This document shows, in pieces, positions 22,657-31,864 of a DNA stretch of 34,948 nt. The translations under genes and the position numbers were made by a program. The first letter of the stretch is position 1. Every line of letters starts with the position of its first letter. The notes beneath the pieces are model-generated. The model had not been told where the DNA came from. It worked only from the letters and a program-made list of their open reading frames with translations, and did not search any database. The stretch comes from Candidatus Allofournierella excrementigallinarum (lineage in GTDB: Bacteria; Bacillota; Clostridia; Oscillospirales; Ruminococcaceae), in NCBI GenBank assembly GCA_019119025.1, contig DWXV01000009.1, positions 1 through 34,948 of the forward strand. Reading direction: 5' to 3'.

Positions 22657-23604
22657 GAGGGTTTCGCCCATTTCCCGGTCCTTGCGGGCAAACCAGCGCC
22701 GGGCTTCGCCGGCCCAGGCCATCACGGCGGCCCGCAGCTGGCCCGTGTTCTCAAAGCGGCGGCTCTCGGCTATGTAGTCCAGCAGCTCCACCGTGACCTT
22801 TTGGCCATAGAGCTGGCCGTCAAAGTCCGGGATGAAGGTCTCGCAGGTGATACTGCTGGCGTCGTCGTTCACGGTGGGCCGGCTGCCAAGGCCGGTGACC
22901 GAGGGCAGCCAGCGCCCGCCCAGCCGCACCCGGCTCACATAGACCCCCAGCCTGGGCATCTGAAAGCCCGCCGGGTAGACCTGATTCAGGGTGGGCATGC
23001 CCAGCGTGCGGCCCAGGCCCCTGCCGTGGCGCACCTCGAAATCGATGGAGTAGGGCCGGCCCAGCATGGCGGCCGCCTCGCCCATCTCCCCCGCCGCCAG
23101 GGCGGCGCGGATGCGGGTGGCGCTGACCGTCTCGCCCTTGTAAAGGGCCATGGGCACCACTTCCACCCGGATGCCCAAAGGCGCGCAGAGGGCGCGCAGC
23201 ACCGCCACGTTGCCGGCGGCCTTTTTGCCGAAGGTGAAGTTGGCGCCGCAGAAAACGGCCTTTGCATTGTACAGGCCCGCCAGCACGCCGGTGACGAAGG
23301 CCTCGGGCGAAAGGTCGCAGAATTCCTCGAAGGCGGGCTCAAAGAAGTGGTCCGCCCCCAGTTCCCGGATGCGGCGGTGCTTCTCCCCGTCGGTGATGAG
23401 CCGGCCGCCCTTCATGGCATGGCCGGCGGGCAGGCTGAAGGTGAACACCGCGGCCTCCAGTCCCTCGGCGCGGGCGCAGCCCACCGCGGCGGAGATCACC
23501 GCCTGGTGCCCGATGTGCACCCCGTCAAAAAAGCCCAGGGCCACCGCGCTGCCCCGCCCGAAGGCGGCGGGCGGCAGGGCCGTGAGCCGATGGTAGATCT
23601 GCAA
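22651..23604 (-). CDS. ribF: Bifunctional riboflavin kinase / FAD synthetase RibF
   Basis: Phosphorylates riboflavin to FMN and adenylylates FMN to FAD. The 317-residue length is normal for the two-domain form. The N-terminal adenylyltransferase domain has ALGFFDGVHIGH with the nucleotide-binding His pair, FCGANFTFGKKAAGN and SATRIRAAL. The C-terminal riboflavin-kinase domain begins near residue 185 with HGRGLGRTLGMPTLN (a PTxN motif) and ends with ETFIPDF and LYG. The start is TTG 23604, 6 nt after the truB stop; there is no in-frame ATG before the conserved GFFDGVHIGH. It is the last gene of the rimP-infB superoperon. Confidence 0.95.
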   Translation of the reverse strand: MQIYHRLTALPPAAFGRGSAVALGFFDGVHIGHQAVISAAVGCARAEGLEAAVFTFSLPAGHAMKGGRLITDGEKHRRIRELGADHFFEPAFEEFCDLSPEAFVTGVLAGLYNAKAVFCGANFTFGKKAAGNVAVLRALCAPLGIRVEVVPMALYKGETVSATRIRAALAAGEMGEAAAMLGRPYSIDFEVRHGRGLGRTLGMPTLNQVYPAGFQMPRLGVYVSRVRLGGRWLPSVTGLGSRPTVNDDASSITCETFIPDFDGQLYGQKVTVELLDYIAESRRFENTGQLRAAVMAWAGEARRWFARKDREMGETLL

Positions 23605-23610
23605 GGCGTT

Positions 23611-24495
23611 TCACGCCCTTTCCACAAACAGTTTTTCGGCGCGCAGAACGCCGTCCTCCGCTTTGCCGAGGCCCAGGAAAGCCCCGCCGGAATAGAGTCG
23701 CCAGCGCCCTTCGGCAAGGCCCGCCCGGCGCACCGGCGCGCCGTTCAAAAGGCGGGCGGCCTCTTTTTCGCTCACCTGGGCGGCGGGCAGGCGGGCGAAC
23801 ACCGTGTCCACCCCCAGCAGCAGCGTTTCCAGCCGCCCGGCGTCTTTTGCGGCCTGGATGGCCTCCATCGTGACGCAGCCTTCCAGCGTGAACGCGCCCG
23901 CCCGGGTGCGCCGCAGCGCCGAAAGGCAGGCAGGGCAGCCCAGAGCCGCGCCCACATCTTCCACCAGGGTGCGCACATAGGTGCCCTTGCTGCACTCGAT
24001 GTCGAGAAGGAAGCGGTCGGGGGCGGTCTGTTCCACCAGCTCCAGCCGGTAGAAGGTGACCGGCCGCGCCGCCCGCTCCACCGTTTTGCCCTGGCGGGCC
24101 AGCTTGTAGAGGGGCACGCCCCCCACCTTCACCGCCGAGTACATGGGCGGGGTCTGCATCTGGGGGCCCAGGAAGGCCGCCAGCGCCTTTTCCACCGCCG
24201 CCGCGCCGGGGATGTTCTCCCCTGCCGCCACCGGGGCGCCGGTGACGTCGCCGGTGTCGGTGGCAAGGCCGAAGCGCACCTCGGCCCGGTAGGCCTTGTC
24301 GTGGTCCGGCTGCAGGTCCACCGCCTTGGCGGCCATGCCCACGAACACCGGCAGCACGCCGGTGGCCATGGGGTCCAGGGTGCCGGAGTGGCCCAGCCTG
24401 CGGGTGGCAAGCACCCCCCGCAGTTTTGCAATGACGTCAAAGCTGGTCCAGCCGGCGGGCTTATCCACCGGCAGGATGCCGCACAGGGGGCTCAT
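23611..24495 (-). CDS. truB: tRNA pseudouridine(55) synthase TruB
   Basis: Makes pseudouridine 55 in the T-loop of most tRNAs. The 294-residue length is normal. The N-terminus has GILPVDKPAGWTSFDV, motif II is GHSGTLDPMATG with catalytic Asp41, and KAYRAEVRFG and the MYSAVKV..PLYKLAR segment follow. CSKGTYVRTL is motif III. The ATG overlaps the nrnA stop by 4 nt (ATGA, 24492-24495), with AAAGGAGCAGG before it. Confidence 0.96.
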   Translation of the reverse strand: MSPLCGILPVDKPAGWTSFDVIAKLRGVLATRRLGHSGTLDPMATGVLPVFVGMAAKAVDLQPDHDKAYRAEVRFGLATDTGDVTGAPVAAGENIPGAAAVEKALAAFLGPQMQTPPMYSAVKVGGVPLYKLARQGKTVERAARPVTFYRLELVEQTAPDRFLLDIECSKGTYVRTLVEDVGAALGCPACLSALRRTRAGAFTLEGCVTMEAIQAAKDAGRLETLLLGVDTVFARLPAAQVSEKEAARLLNGAPVRRAGLAEGRWRLYSGGAFLGLGKAEDGVLRAEKLFVERA

Positions 24496-25466
24496 TCCTG
24501 CTCCTTTGCGCCGCGAGCCAGCTCTTTTTCCACCTCGGCCAGCACGGCGGCCTTGGCGTTCTCCAGATTGCCCTCCAGCTCGCAGCCGGCGGCCTGTTCG
24601 TGGCCGCCGCCGCCCAGCCGCCGGGCGATGGCGCAGGCGTCCACCCCTTTGACGGTGCGGATGCTCACCTTGTAGCTGCCGGCGGGGTTCTGGCGCAGGG
24701 TGACGCCCACCCGCACGCCCTCGATCTTGCGGGGCAGGCCGGTGACGCCCTCCAGGTCCTCCACCGAAACGCCGGAAGCAGCGATCTGCTCCCGCGTCAT
24801 GGAGATGAGGGCGCACTGCTCGTCAAAGTAGTATTCCAGGTTTTCCAGGGCGGTGCGCTCGATGGCGATGCGGCCCTTGGACTTGTTCTCGAACAGCAGA
24901 GGGTTCAGCTCCTCCACCCGGGCGCCCGCCTCCATCAGCGCCGCCGCCACCTTGTGGGTGCGGGCGGTGGTGTTGCCGAACAAAAAGCAGCCGGTGTCGG
25001 TGGAAAGGCCGGTGTACAGGCAGTCGGCGATCACCGGGGTGATGGGCACCTGCATGGCCTGCAAAAGCTCGTAGATGATCTCGGCGGTGGCGGCGGCGTC
25101 CGCGTCCAGATACATCGCGTCGGCATAGCCGCTGTTGGAGCCGTGGTGGTCGATGCACAGGTCCACCTTGTCGGAATAGGGCTTCACGCCGTCGCCGAAC
25201 AGCTGGATGCTCGCCACATCCACCGCAACGACATAGCCCGGCTCGAACTGGCCGGTGAACAGCTCCGCCTGCATGTAGGAATAGCGGGCGGGGATGGGGT
25301 CGGAGCAAAGCAGCGCCGCCGTTTTGCCAAGGCCCTTGAGGGCGTGATACAGCGCGGCGGAAGAACCCACCGTGTCGCCGTCGGGATTTTTGTGGCACAG
25401 GATCAGCACGTTCTCGGCATGGAGCAGGCGGCTGATCAGGCTCATCAATTCCAGAATCTCACTCAT
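24492..25466 (-). CDS. nrnA: DHH-family bifunctional oligoribonuclease / pAp phosphatase NrnA
   Basis: Degrades very short RNA oligonucleotides and hydrolyses pAp to AMP, completing RNA turnover and sulfur-assimilation recycling. The 324-residue length is normal. Metal-binding residues are visible: His25 and Asp29/Asp31 in CHKNPDGD, Asp81 region in VVAVDVAS, and Asp106-His107-His108 of the DHH motif. The C-terminal DHHA1 domain has RRLGGGGHEQAAGCEL. ATG 25466 is preceded by AAGGAGAAATC. It is 37 nt downstream of rbfA and overlaps truB, an arrangement also found in Bacillus and Clostridia. Confidence 0.95.
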   Translation of the reverse strand: MSEILELMSLISRLLHAENVLILCHKNPDGDTVGSSAALYHALKGLGKTAALLCSDPIPARYSYMQAELFTGQFEPGYVVAVDVASIQLFGDGVKPYSDKVDLCIDHHGSNSGYADAMYLDADAAATAEIIYELLQAMQVPITPVIADCLYTGLSTDTGCFLFGNTTARTHKVAAALMEAGARVEELNPLLFENKSKGRIAIERTALENLEYYFDEQCALISMTREQIAASGVSVEDLEGVTGLPRKIEGVRVGVTLRQNPAGSYKVSIRTVKGVDACAIARRLGGGGHEQAAGCELEGNLENAKAAVLAEVEKELARGAKEQE

Positions 25467-25503
25467 GATTTCTCCTTATTTTGCCGCTGCGCGGCGGGGC
25501 CGT

Positions 25504-25863
25504 TCAGCCTTCCTCCTCTTTGTGGAGGCCGGCCAGCAGCTCGTTGATGTGGGCGGCGTAGGCCGCGCCGTCGTCCCGCAAAAACACAAAGCGGGGCGCC
25601 TTGCGGATGTGCATGCGGCGGGAAATTTCGGTGCGCACATGGCCTGCGGCGCGGTTGAGCGCCGCCACGGCCTGTTTCGCGGCCTCCTCATCGCCCAGCA
25701 CGCTGACGAAGGCCCGGGCCTGGTCCAGGTCCTGGGTCACTTCCAGCCGGGTGATGGTGAGCAGGCCGCCGGCAAGGCGGGGGTCCTTCATCTGCCCCAC
25801 GATGCCGATCAGCTCCCGCTTCATGTCCTGGGCCAGACGGCCCTGATTCTTCGGATTGGGCAT
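25504..25863 (-). CDS. rbfA: Ribosome-binding factor A (RbfA)
   Basis: Helps mature the 30S subunit, particularly the 5' end of 16S rRNA and the cold-shock response. A single KH-like domain of 119 residues, normal length. Family features are RLAQDMKREL near the N-terminus, MKDPRLAGGLLTITRLEVTQDLDQARAFVSVLG in the middle (residues about 25-57), and RMHIRKAPRFVFLRDD near the end. ATG 25863 follows GAGGTGAGACC. It starts 12 nt after infB. Confidence 0.96.
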   Translation of the reverse strand: MPNPKNQGRLAQDMKRELIGIVGQMKDPRLAGGLLTITRLEVTQDLDQARAFVSVLGDEEAAKQAVAALNRAAGHVRTEISRRMHIRKAPRFVFLRDDGAAYAAHINELLAGLHKEEEG

Positions 25864-25875
25864 GGTCTCACCTCG

Positions 25876-28191
25876 TCAGTCGCGATATTCTTCCAGAATG
25901 TAGGCCTCGAAGATGTCGCCCTCTTTGATGTCGGAGAATTTCTCCAGCGTCACGCCGCACTCGTAGCCCTGGGCAACTTCCTTCACGTCGTCCTTGAAGC
26001 GGCGCAGGCTGGCGATCTCGTCCTCGGTGACCACGATGCCGTCGCGCACCACGCGGATCTTGCTGGAGCGGGTGATCTTGCCCTCCAGCACATAGCTGCC
26101 GGCCACAAGGCCCACGCTGCTGATCTTGTAGACCTGGCGCACTTCCAGGCGGCCCTGCTCCACCTCGCGGATCTTGGGGGCCAGCATGCCCTTCATGGCG
26201 TCGGTGACGTCGTTGATGGCGTCGTAGATGACGCGGTACATCCGCATCTCCACCTCGGCCTGGGCGGCCTCTTCCTTGGCCACGGGGTCGGGGCGCACGT
26301 TGAAGCCGATGATGATGGCGCCGGAGGCGTTGGCCAGCATCACGTCGGACTTGTTCACCGCGCCCACGCCGGTGTGGATGACCTTCACCCGCACCTCGTC
26401 GTTGCTGATCTTCTCCAGGCTCTGCTTCACGGCCTCGGCGCTGCCCTGCACGTCCGCCTTGACGATGATGTCCAGCTCCTTGCGCTCGCCCTCGGCGATC
26501 TGGCTGAAGAGGTTGTCCAGGGTGACCTTCTGGTAGGTGCTGAACTGGCGCTCCTTGGCCTCGGCGGCGCGCTTATCGGCCAGTTCGCGGGCCAGCTTCT
26601 CGTCCGCCACCGCGTCGAACAAATCGCCCGCGGCGGGCACTTCGGTGAGGCCGGTGATCTCCACGGGGGTGGAGGGGCCGGCGGCCTCGATGAACTGGCC
26701 CTTGTCGTTCTTCATGGTGCGCACGCGGCCCACGGCGGTGCCGGCGATGATGCAGTCGCCCTTGTGCAGGGTGCCGTTCTGCACCAGGATGGTGGCCACG
26801 GGGCCCTGGCCCTTGTCGAGGCGGGCCTCCACCACGGCGCCCTTGGCGCGGCGGTTCGGGTTGGCCTTCAGCTCCCGCACCTCGGCCACCAGGTTGATGT
26901 TCTCCAGAAGGTCGGGGATGCCCTGGCCGGTGAGGGCGGACACAGGCACGCAGATGACGTCGCCGCCCCACTGCTCGGGCACCAGCTCGTACTGGGTGAG
27001 CTGCTCCATGACCCGCTCGGGGTTGGCGGTGGGCTTATCCATCTTGTTGATGGCCACGATCACCGACACCTGGGCGGCCTTGGCGTGGTTGATGGACTCC
27101 ACGGTCTGGGGCATGATGCCGTCGTCGGCGGCCACCACCAGGACGGCGATGTCGGTCATGTTGGCGCCGCGGGCGCGCATGCTGGTGAAGGCCTCGTGGC
27201 CGGGGGTGTCCAGGAAGGTGATGGTCTTGCCGCCGGCCACCACCTGGTAGGCGCCGATGTGCTGGGTGATGCCGCCGGCCTCGCCCGCAGTCACATGGGT
27301 CTTGCGGATGGCGTCCAGGATGGAGGTCTTGCCATGGTCCACATGGCCCATGACCACCACGACGGGCGGGCGCTCCACCAGGTCGGCGGCGTTGTCCTCT
27401 TCCACCTCGAACAGCCGCTCCTCGATGGTGACATGCACCTCTTTTTCCACCTTGGCGCCGAACTCCTCGGCCACGATGGAGGCGGTGTCGAAGTCCACCA
27501 CTTCGCTGACGGAGGCCATCACCCCGAGGCCCATCAGCTTCTTGATGACGTTGCTGGCGGTCTGCTTGAGGCGGCTGGCCAGCTCGCCCACGGTGATCTC
27601 GTCGGGGATCTGCACCTTCAGCTGGGCCTTGCGGGCCTTTTCCAGCTGGATGCGCTGCAGCCGCTCGGCCTCGGTCTCCCGTTTCTTCTGGAAGGGCTGG
27701 CGGCCCCGGTTCTTGTTGTTCGAGAACTTCTGCTTGTTGCCCGCCGGGGTGGGCTTGCGGCGGTTCTCCACGTTCTTGGTGCCCGCCAGCTCGGTGTATT
27801 TCTCGTTGAACTTGTCCAGGTTCACGTCCACGGTGCGGGTGTCCACCACCTTGGTCACCACCTCGCGCTTCGGCGCGGGGGCGGCGGCCTGGGCCTTCTT
27901 CTCCGCCTTGTGGTGCTTGGGCCGGGGCATCTCCACCACGGTGCCGTCGGCCTTTTTCAGGATCTCGCTCTCTTTGGGCTTGGGCTTGGGGGCGCTGTCC
28001 AGATAAGCGGACAGGTCGGCCTCGGCGTTCTCCTGGGTCAGGCGCTCGAAAACGTAGTTCAGCTCCGCCTCGTCCAGGTTGGCGCCCACCTTCTTGGGCT
28101 CGCCGCCCAGGGCGGCCAGCAGGTCGACGATCTGCTTGGCGGGTTTGTTCAGGTCTTTGGCGACCTCGCTCACTTTGTATTTAATGATCAT
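25876..28191 (-). CDS. infB: Translation initiation factor IF-2
   Basis: GTPase that places initiator fMet-tRNA in the ribosomal P site and aids subunit joining. At 771 residues it is within the normal Gram-positive range. An IF2-N domain starts the protein, followed by a charged Lys/Arg/Glu/Pro-rich linker (about 60-190), a second IF2-N region ([11 protein letters not shown]), then the G domain: GHVDHGKTS (P-loop Lys288), a TPGHEAF switch II and the NKMDKP specificity motif. The beta-barrel and C-terminal domains (ending in [18 protein letters not shown]) follow. ATG 28191 overlaps the ylxQ stop by 4 nt; AAGGAGGACAACGC precedes it. Confidence 0.97.
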   Translation of the reverse strand: MIIKYKVSEVAKDLNKPAKQIVDLLAALGGEPKKVGANLDEAELNYVFERLTQENAEADLSAYLDSAPKPKPKESEILKKADGTVVEMPRPKHHKAEKKAQAAAPAPKREVVTKVVDTRTVDVNLDKFNEKYTELAGTKNVENRRKPTPAGNKQKFSNNKNRGRQPFQKKRETEAERLQRIQLEKARKAQLKVQIPDEITVGELASRLKQTASNVIKKLMGLGVMASVSEVVDFDTASIVAEEFGAKVEKEVHVTIEERLFEVEEDNAADLVERPPVVVVMGHVDHGKTSILDAIRKTHVTAGEAGGITQHIGAYQVVAGGKTITFLDTPGHEAFTSMRARGANMTDIAVLVVAADDGIMPQTVESINHAKAAQVSVIVAINKMDKPTANPERVMEQLTQYELVPEQWGGDVICVPVSALTGQGIPDLLENINLVAEVRELKANPNRRAKGAVVEARLDKGQGPVATILVQNGTLHKGDCIIAGTAVGRVRTMKNDKGQFIEAAGPSTPVEITGLTEVPAAGDLFDAVADEKLARELADKRAAEAKERQFSTYQKVTLDNLFSQIAEGERKELDIIVKADVQGSAEAVKQSLEKISNDEVRVKVIHTGVGAVNKSDVMLANASGAIIIGFNVRPDPVAKEEAAQAEVEMRMYRVIYDAINDVTDAMKGMLAPKIREVEQGRLEVRQVYKISSVGLVAGSYVLEGKITRSSKIRVVRDGIVVTEDEIASLRRFKDDVKEVAQGYECGVTLEKFSDIKEGDIFEAYILEEYRD

Positions 28192-28514
28192 GCGTTGTCC
28201 TCCTTGTTCTGCTCGAGGCTGCGGCGGCACAAAACGGCCAGCTGCTCGTCGGTGACGGCGTAGACGCCCACCTTTTTCCAGGTGAGGGCCACAAGGTCCG
28301 CCTGGGCGAGGGGCATCTGCAGGCAGGGGGCCAGGCCCTCGCAGTTCCGGCGCGCGCGCTTGGCGGTGCCCTCGCTCACATCGCTGGCCAGCAGCACCAG
28401 ATGGGCGTTGCCCCGGTGCGCGCTGTCCATCACGGCGTCGAAGCCCAGCACCAGCCTGCCCGCTTTTTTGCACAGCGACAGAGCTGAAAATAATCTTTGG
28501 TTATTCGTTTCCAC
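28188..28514 (-). CDS. ylxQ: L7Ae-family RNA-binding protein YlxQ
   Basis: A 108-residue L7Ae/L30e/S12e-like protein of the kind that binds kink-turn RNA. Family features include [16 protein letters not shown] and [21 protein letters not shown]. Its cellular role is not settled; it is nearly always encoded between rnpM and infB in Firmicutes, as here. The start is a GTG at 28514 with GAAGGAGCCC upstream, inside the end of rnpM (14-nt overlap). The end overlaps infB by 4 nt. Confidence 0.92.
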   Translation of the reverse strand: METNNQRLFSALSLCKKAGRLVLGFDAVMDSAHRGNAHLVLLASDVSEGTAKRARRNCEGLAPCLQMPLAQADLVALTWKKVGVYAVTDEQLAVLCRRSLEQNKEDNA

Positions 28515-28782
28515 GTTGGGCTCCTTCTATCTCCTGTTCGATCCGCTCGTAGACCTCGGGCGGGATCTGCGCTTCCAGCGCCCGCTCCAGGCGCTTGGCC
28601 TTGCGGGCCTTGGCCAGGCACTGGGCGCTGGGGCACAGGTAGGCGCCCCGGCCGGGCATTTTGCCCACGCGGTCCAGGGCGATCTCGCCCTGGGGGCTGC
28701 GGACCACCCGCACCAGCTCTTTTTTTGGCTTCTGCTCATTGCAGCCGGTGCAGCGCCGCAGCGGGATCTTTCGTTGTTGCAC
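28501..28782 (-). CDS. rnpM: YlxR/RnpM family RNA-binding protein (RNase P modulator)
   Basis: A 93-residue protein; in Bacillus subtilis the homologue was reported to interact with RNase P RNA and modulate its activity. Family signatures are RRCTGCNEQKPKKELVRVVR at residues 9-28 and GRGAYLCPSAQC at residues about 43-54. The start is a GTG at 28782 with AAAGGAAGC upstream; a longer open frame extends into the nusA end but has no SD. It is 46 nt after nusA and overlaps ylxQ. Confidence 0.9.
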   Translation of the reverse strand: MQQRKIPLRRCTGCNEQKPKKELVRVVRSPQGEIALDRVGKMPGRGAYLCPSAQCLAKARKAKRLERALEAQIPPEVYERIEQEIEGAQRGNE

Positions 28783-28828
28783 GGGGCAGCTTCCTTTCTT
28801 TATGATAGTATGAACGGCAAAGAGAGGT

Positions 28829-29893
28829 TCAGTCCTCGGTGTCCTCGCCGTAGTAGCCGCTCTCGGGGCGGATGTCGATGTTGTAGCCGGTGAGCCGGGC
28901 GCACAGGCGGGCGTTCTGGCCCTTGTTGCCGATGGCAAGGCTCAGCTGGTGGTCGGGCACGGTGACCCGGCAGGCCTTGCGCTCGCCCTCGAGAATTTCG
29001 ACTTTCAGCACCTTGGCGGGGCTGAGGGCCGCGCCGATGAACTCGGTGATGTCCTCGCTCCAGCGCACCACGTCGATCTTCTCGCCGTGCAGCTGCTCCA
29101 CGATCTGGTTGACGCGGGCGCCGTGGGCGCCGATGCACGCGCCCACCGGGTCCACGTTTTCGTCTTTGGACCAGACGGCCATCTTGGTGCGCACGCCCGC
29201 CTCGCGGCTGATGGCGCGGATCTCCACGGTGCCGTCAAAAATTTCGGGCACTTCCATTTCGAACATCCGCTTGACCAGCTGCTCGCTGGTGCGGCTGATG
29301 ATGATGCGGGGCCCGCGCTCGGTGACGATCACGTCCTTGACGTAGACCTGCACGTGCTGGCCCTCGTAGAACTCCTCGCCGGGCACCTGCTCGGAGCGGG
29401 GCAGCACCGCCTCGCCCTTGCCCATGTCCAGCACCACGATGCCCTTTTCCGGGTCGATGCGCACCACCTGGGCGGTGACGATCTCGTGGGCCTTGGACTG
29501 CATCTCGCTGTAGAGCTGGCTGCGCTCGGCCTCGCGGATGCCCTGGCGGATGACGTGCTTTGCGGTCTGGGCGGCGATGCGGCCGAACTCCTTGGTCTTG
29601 AGGGGGGTCACCACCCGCTGGCCCACCTGGTAGGTCTTGCGGATGGCCTGGGCCTGCTCAAGGCTCAGCTGGGTGCGGGGGTTCTCCACCTCCTCCACCA
29701 CGTCCTGCACCAGGTTCACGGTGAACTTGCCGGCGTCGGGGTCGATCTCCACCAGCACGTTGTCGTCCTCCACCTCGTAGTCCTTCTTGACGGCGATGAC
29801 GATGGCGGCCTTGATCTTTTCCACCAGGTATTCCGGGGAGAGGCCCCGCTCCTTGCCAAGCATGTTCAGGGCCTCAAAAAACTCTGCGTTCAT
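28829..29893 (-). CDS. nusA: Transcription termination/antitermination factor NusA
   Basis: Binds RNA polymerase and nascent RNA; promotes pausing, intrinsic termination and rRNA antitermination. The 354 residues match the Gram-positive form without the C-terminal acidic repeats. The N-terminal domain (MNAEFFEALNMLGKERGLS) is followed by an S1 domain (about 130-200) and two KH domains with IGAHGARVNQIVEQL and IGNKGQNARLCARLTG. ATG 29893 is at the conserved N-terminus; GGAGG lies 11 nt upstream, slightly far. It is 76 nt downstream of rimP. Confidence 0.96.
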   Translation of the reverse strand: MNAEFFEALNMLGKERGLSPEYLVEKIKAAIVIAVKKDYEVEDDNVLVEIDPDAGKFTVNLVQDVVEEVENPRTQLSLEQAQAIRKTYQVGQRVVTPLKTKEFGRIAAQTAKHVIRQGIREAERSQLYSEMQSKAHEIVTAQVVRIDPEKGIVVLDMGKGEAVLPRSEQVPGEEFYEGQHVQVYVKDVIVTERGPRIIISRTSEQLVKRMFEMEVPEIFDGTVEIRAISREAGVRTKMAVWSKDENVDPVGACIGAHGARVNQIVEQLHGEKIDVVRWSEDITEFIGAALSPAKVLKVEILEGERKACRVTVPDHQLSLAIGNKGQNARLCARLTGYNIDIRPESGYYGEDTED

Positions 29894-29946
29894 TTTTTCT
29901 GTTTCCTCCAATTTTGACCGGCCGCATTGTGGGCCGTAGAATTTTG

Positions 29947-29965
29947 AAAAGGCGCCAAAAGCGCC
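29947..29965 (-). terminator. Weak terminator-like hairpin between rimP and nusA
   Basis: On the minus strand, GGCGC (29965-29961), a 5-nt loop (TTTTG) and GCGCC (29955-29951) are followed by TTTTC. The stem is only 5 bp, so it can at most dampen read-through into nusA. NusA autoregulation through such a site is conceivable but unproven. Confidence 0.3.
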
Positions 29966-29969
29966 GGGG

Positions 29970-30455
29970 TCAGAACAAATCCTCGTCGTCGCAAAGCTTC
30001 ACGAAGCTGGCGTCCGCGAGGGCGAAGGCGGCGGGGCCCGCCGGGCCTTCCAGGGTGACGAGGCCGCCGTCAAAGGCCAGCAGCGTGCCCTCCAGCTCCC
30101 GCGCGCCGTCCGCGTTCGGGCGGATGAGCCGGGCGGCAATTTTCTGGCCCACATAGGGGCCGAAGTGCTCCGGCCGGGTGAGCCGGCGGCCGAGGCCGGG
30201 GCTGCCCACCTCCATATAATAGCTCTGGTCGATGGGGTCGGCGGCGTCGATCACCGGGTCGATGGCCCGGCTCACCGCTTCGCAGGTGTCGGTGTCCAGC
30301 GGGGCGTCCCGGTCGATGAAGATGCGCAAAAACCAGTCCGGCCCTTCCTTTTCAAAGCGCACGTCCCACAGGCGCAGGCCCATGCCCTCCACCACCGGGC
30401 GCACCAGCTGCTCCACCGTGCGCGCCGTATTTCTGCCGCCGTTTCCTTTCGCCAT
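29970..30455 (-). CDS. rimP: Ribosome maturation factor RimP
   Basis: Needed for efficient 30S assembly; it helps load S12 and related proteins. The 161-residue length is normal, with an N-terminal alpha/beta domain (VEGMGLRLWDVRFEKEGPDWFLRIFID) and a C-terminal beta-barrel. YYMEVGSPGLGRRLTRPEHF is the most conserved region. ATG 30455 has TTGGGAGG upstream; an in-frame start five codons earlier lies in that SD. It is the first gene of the nusA-infB superoperon. Confidence 0.95.
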   Translation of the reverse strand: MAKGNGGRNTARTVEQLVRPVVEGMGLRLWDVRFEKEGPDWFLRIFIDRDAPLDTDTCEAVSRAIDPVIDAADPIDQSYYMEVGSPGLGRRLTRPEHFGPYVGQKIAARLIRPNADGARELEGTLLAFDGGLVTLEGPAGPAAFALADASFVKLCDDEDLF

Positions 30456-30479
30456 GGCAAAACCTCCCAAACATGCAAA

Positions 30480-30505
30480 GAGAGCGAGCCTTGCGGCTCA
30501 CTCTC
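30480..30505 (-). other. GNRA-capped hairpin in the rimP-nusA leader
   Basis: On the minus strand, an 11-bp stem (one G-U pair) closes a GCAA tetraloop (30494-30491) and is followed by TTTG. It sits between the promoter (30558-30530) and the rimP SD. It may stabilise the transcript end or act as a weak attenuator for the superoperon. Confidence 0.5.
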
Positions 30506-30529
30506 CAGTCAAACATTCTTACCTTTGGC

Positions 30530-30558
30530 ATTATACCACGCCCGTTTGGCTTTTGCAA
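30530..30558 (-). promoter_or_regulatory. Promoter of the rimP-nusA-infB superoperon
   Basis: On the minus strand, TTGCAA (30558-30553) is separated by 17 bp from a consensus TATAAT (30535-30530), which has an extended TGG. It lies about 75 nt upstream of the rimP start. Confidence 0.8.
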
Positions 30559-30612
30559 GCCTTTGGCGGCGCGGTTTTTCGCTCTTTTTGCGGGTTTTGG
30601 GCCCTTCCGGGC

Positions 30613-31851
30613 TCACAGCGCCCACTCGCCGTTCTCGAAAATGGTCACGGTGCGCCCGTCCCTGCACAGGCCGGTGATGGTCATGTCCTGTGCGCCCACC
30701 ATCACATCCTCGTGGATGGCGGAATCGTTCACCCCCAGCGCCAGCAACTCCTCCTTGCTCATGGAGTTGCCGCCCCTGACGGTGCCGGGGTAGCCCGCGC
30801 CGAAGGCGATGTGGCAGGCGGCGTTTTCGTCGAAAAGGGTGTTGTAGAACAAAACGCCGCTGCGGTTGATGGGGCTGGAGGCGGGCACCAGGGCGATCTC
30901 GCCGATGCGGGCCGCGCCCTCGTCGCTGGTCAGCAGTTCGCCCAGCAGCGCGTCGTTCTTTTCGGCGGAGTGGGCCACCACCCTGCCGTCTTTGAAGGTC
31001 ACCGAGAAGCCCTCGATCAGCTGGCCGTTGTAGACATAGGGCTTGGTGCCCTTGACCACGCCGTCAACATGCAGGCGGTGGGGCGCGGTGAACACCTCTT
31101 CGGTGGGGATGTTGGGGATGAAGGGGATGCCGTTTGCCGCAACGCTGGCCGCGCCCTCCCAGCTGTGGGTGTCGGCAAGGCCCACCACCAGGTCGGTGCC
31201 GTTCGCGCTGGTCATGTGGATGCTCTCAAGGTTCAGGGCGTTCAGCTTGTCGCGGTTTTGGCTCATGCGGGCGGTGTGCTCTTTCCAGACGGCCACGGGG
31301 TCCGAGTCCGCGTCGATGCGGCACACCTGGAAGATCAGCTCCCACAGCTTTTCCACCGCGGCCCCCGGCTCCATGCCGGGGAACACCACCGCCGCCCAGG
31401 CGGGGCTGGGGATGGCCACCACGCACCACTGGATGAGGTCGTTCATGGTGTATTTGCGCCAGGGCTCCAGCGCGGCGCGGCGGGCCAGGCTGACCCGGTT
31501 CAGCTTGCCCGCGTCCAGGCCCTTGAAGGCCTCGGGGTCGTCGGCGTGGATGTTCAAAACGCACACGCCCCCTTCGCTTTCCGCATAGTCCAGATAGCTG
31601 CGCAGCACGTGGGGCTTCACGTCGCAGAGGGTCTCTTCGCTGGCTTTGTCCATGCGGATGCGGGCGAGCTGCTCGTCGGAGTATTTCACCGCCACGTCCG
31701 CCGCGCCGGCGGCAAAAGCGGCGGCGGCGCAGGCCCGGGCGAAGAAGGCAGCCTCCACCGGGCTCTGGATGATAAGGGTCTGGCCGGGGTTCACGTTCAC
31801 CCCCACCTTCACGATGAATTCGGCGTATTTTTTCATCAGGTTCTTGTCCAT
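30613..31851 (-). CDS. M29-family metallo-aminopeptidase
   Basis: Removes N-terminal amino acids from peptides, using two divalent metals; members work in the cytoplasm. The 412-residue length is normal for the M29 (AmpS/PepS/aminopeptidase T) family. The C-terminal half holds the likely metal ligands: IPTEEVFTAPHR, LIEGFSVTF, GEIALVP, a YNTLFDENAACHIAFG stretch, and HEDVMVG with its His and Asp. The N-terminal half begins VGVNVNPGQTLIIQSPVEA, typical of the family. ATG 31851 has AGGAGAAAAAAC upstream. It is 13 nt downstream of the acyltransferase gene, so it is probably the end of the lrgA-led operon. Confidence 0.93.
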   Translation of the reverse strand: MDKNLMKKYAEFIVKVGVNVNPGQTLIIQSPVEAAFFARACAAAAFAAGAADVAVKYSDEQLARIRMDKASEETLCDVKPHVLRSYLDYAESEGGVCVLNIHADDPEAFKGLDAGKLNRVSLARRAALEPWRKYTMNDLIQWCVVAIPSPAWAAVVFPGMEPGAAVEKLWELIFQVCRIDADSDPVAVWKEHTARMSQNRDKLNALNLESIHMTSANGTDLVVGLADTHSWEGAASVAANGIPFIPNIPTEEVFTAPHRLHVDGVVKGTKPYVYNGQLIEGFSVTFKDGRVVAHSAEKNDALLGELLTSDEGAARIGEIALVPASSPINRSGVLFYNTLFDENAACHIAFGAGYPGTVRGGNSMSKEELLALGVNDSAIHEDVMVGAQDMTITGLCRDGRTVTIFENGEWAL

Positions 31852-31864
31852 GTTTTTTCTCCTT

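Noticed and set aside
25372-28263. 963-codon open frame on the plus strand antisense to infB, rbfA and nrnA
   Set aside because: It is rich in His, Gly, Leu and Val, the typical mirror of a high-GC minus-strand gene; it has no SD and covers conserved minus-strand genes.
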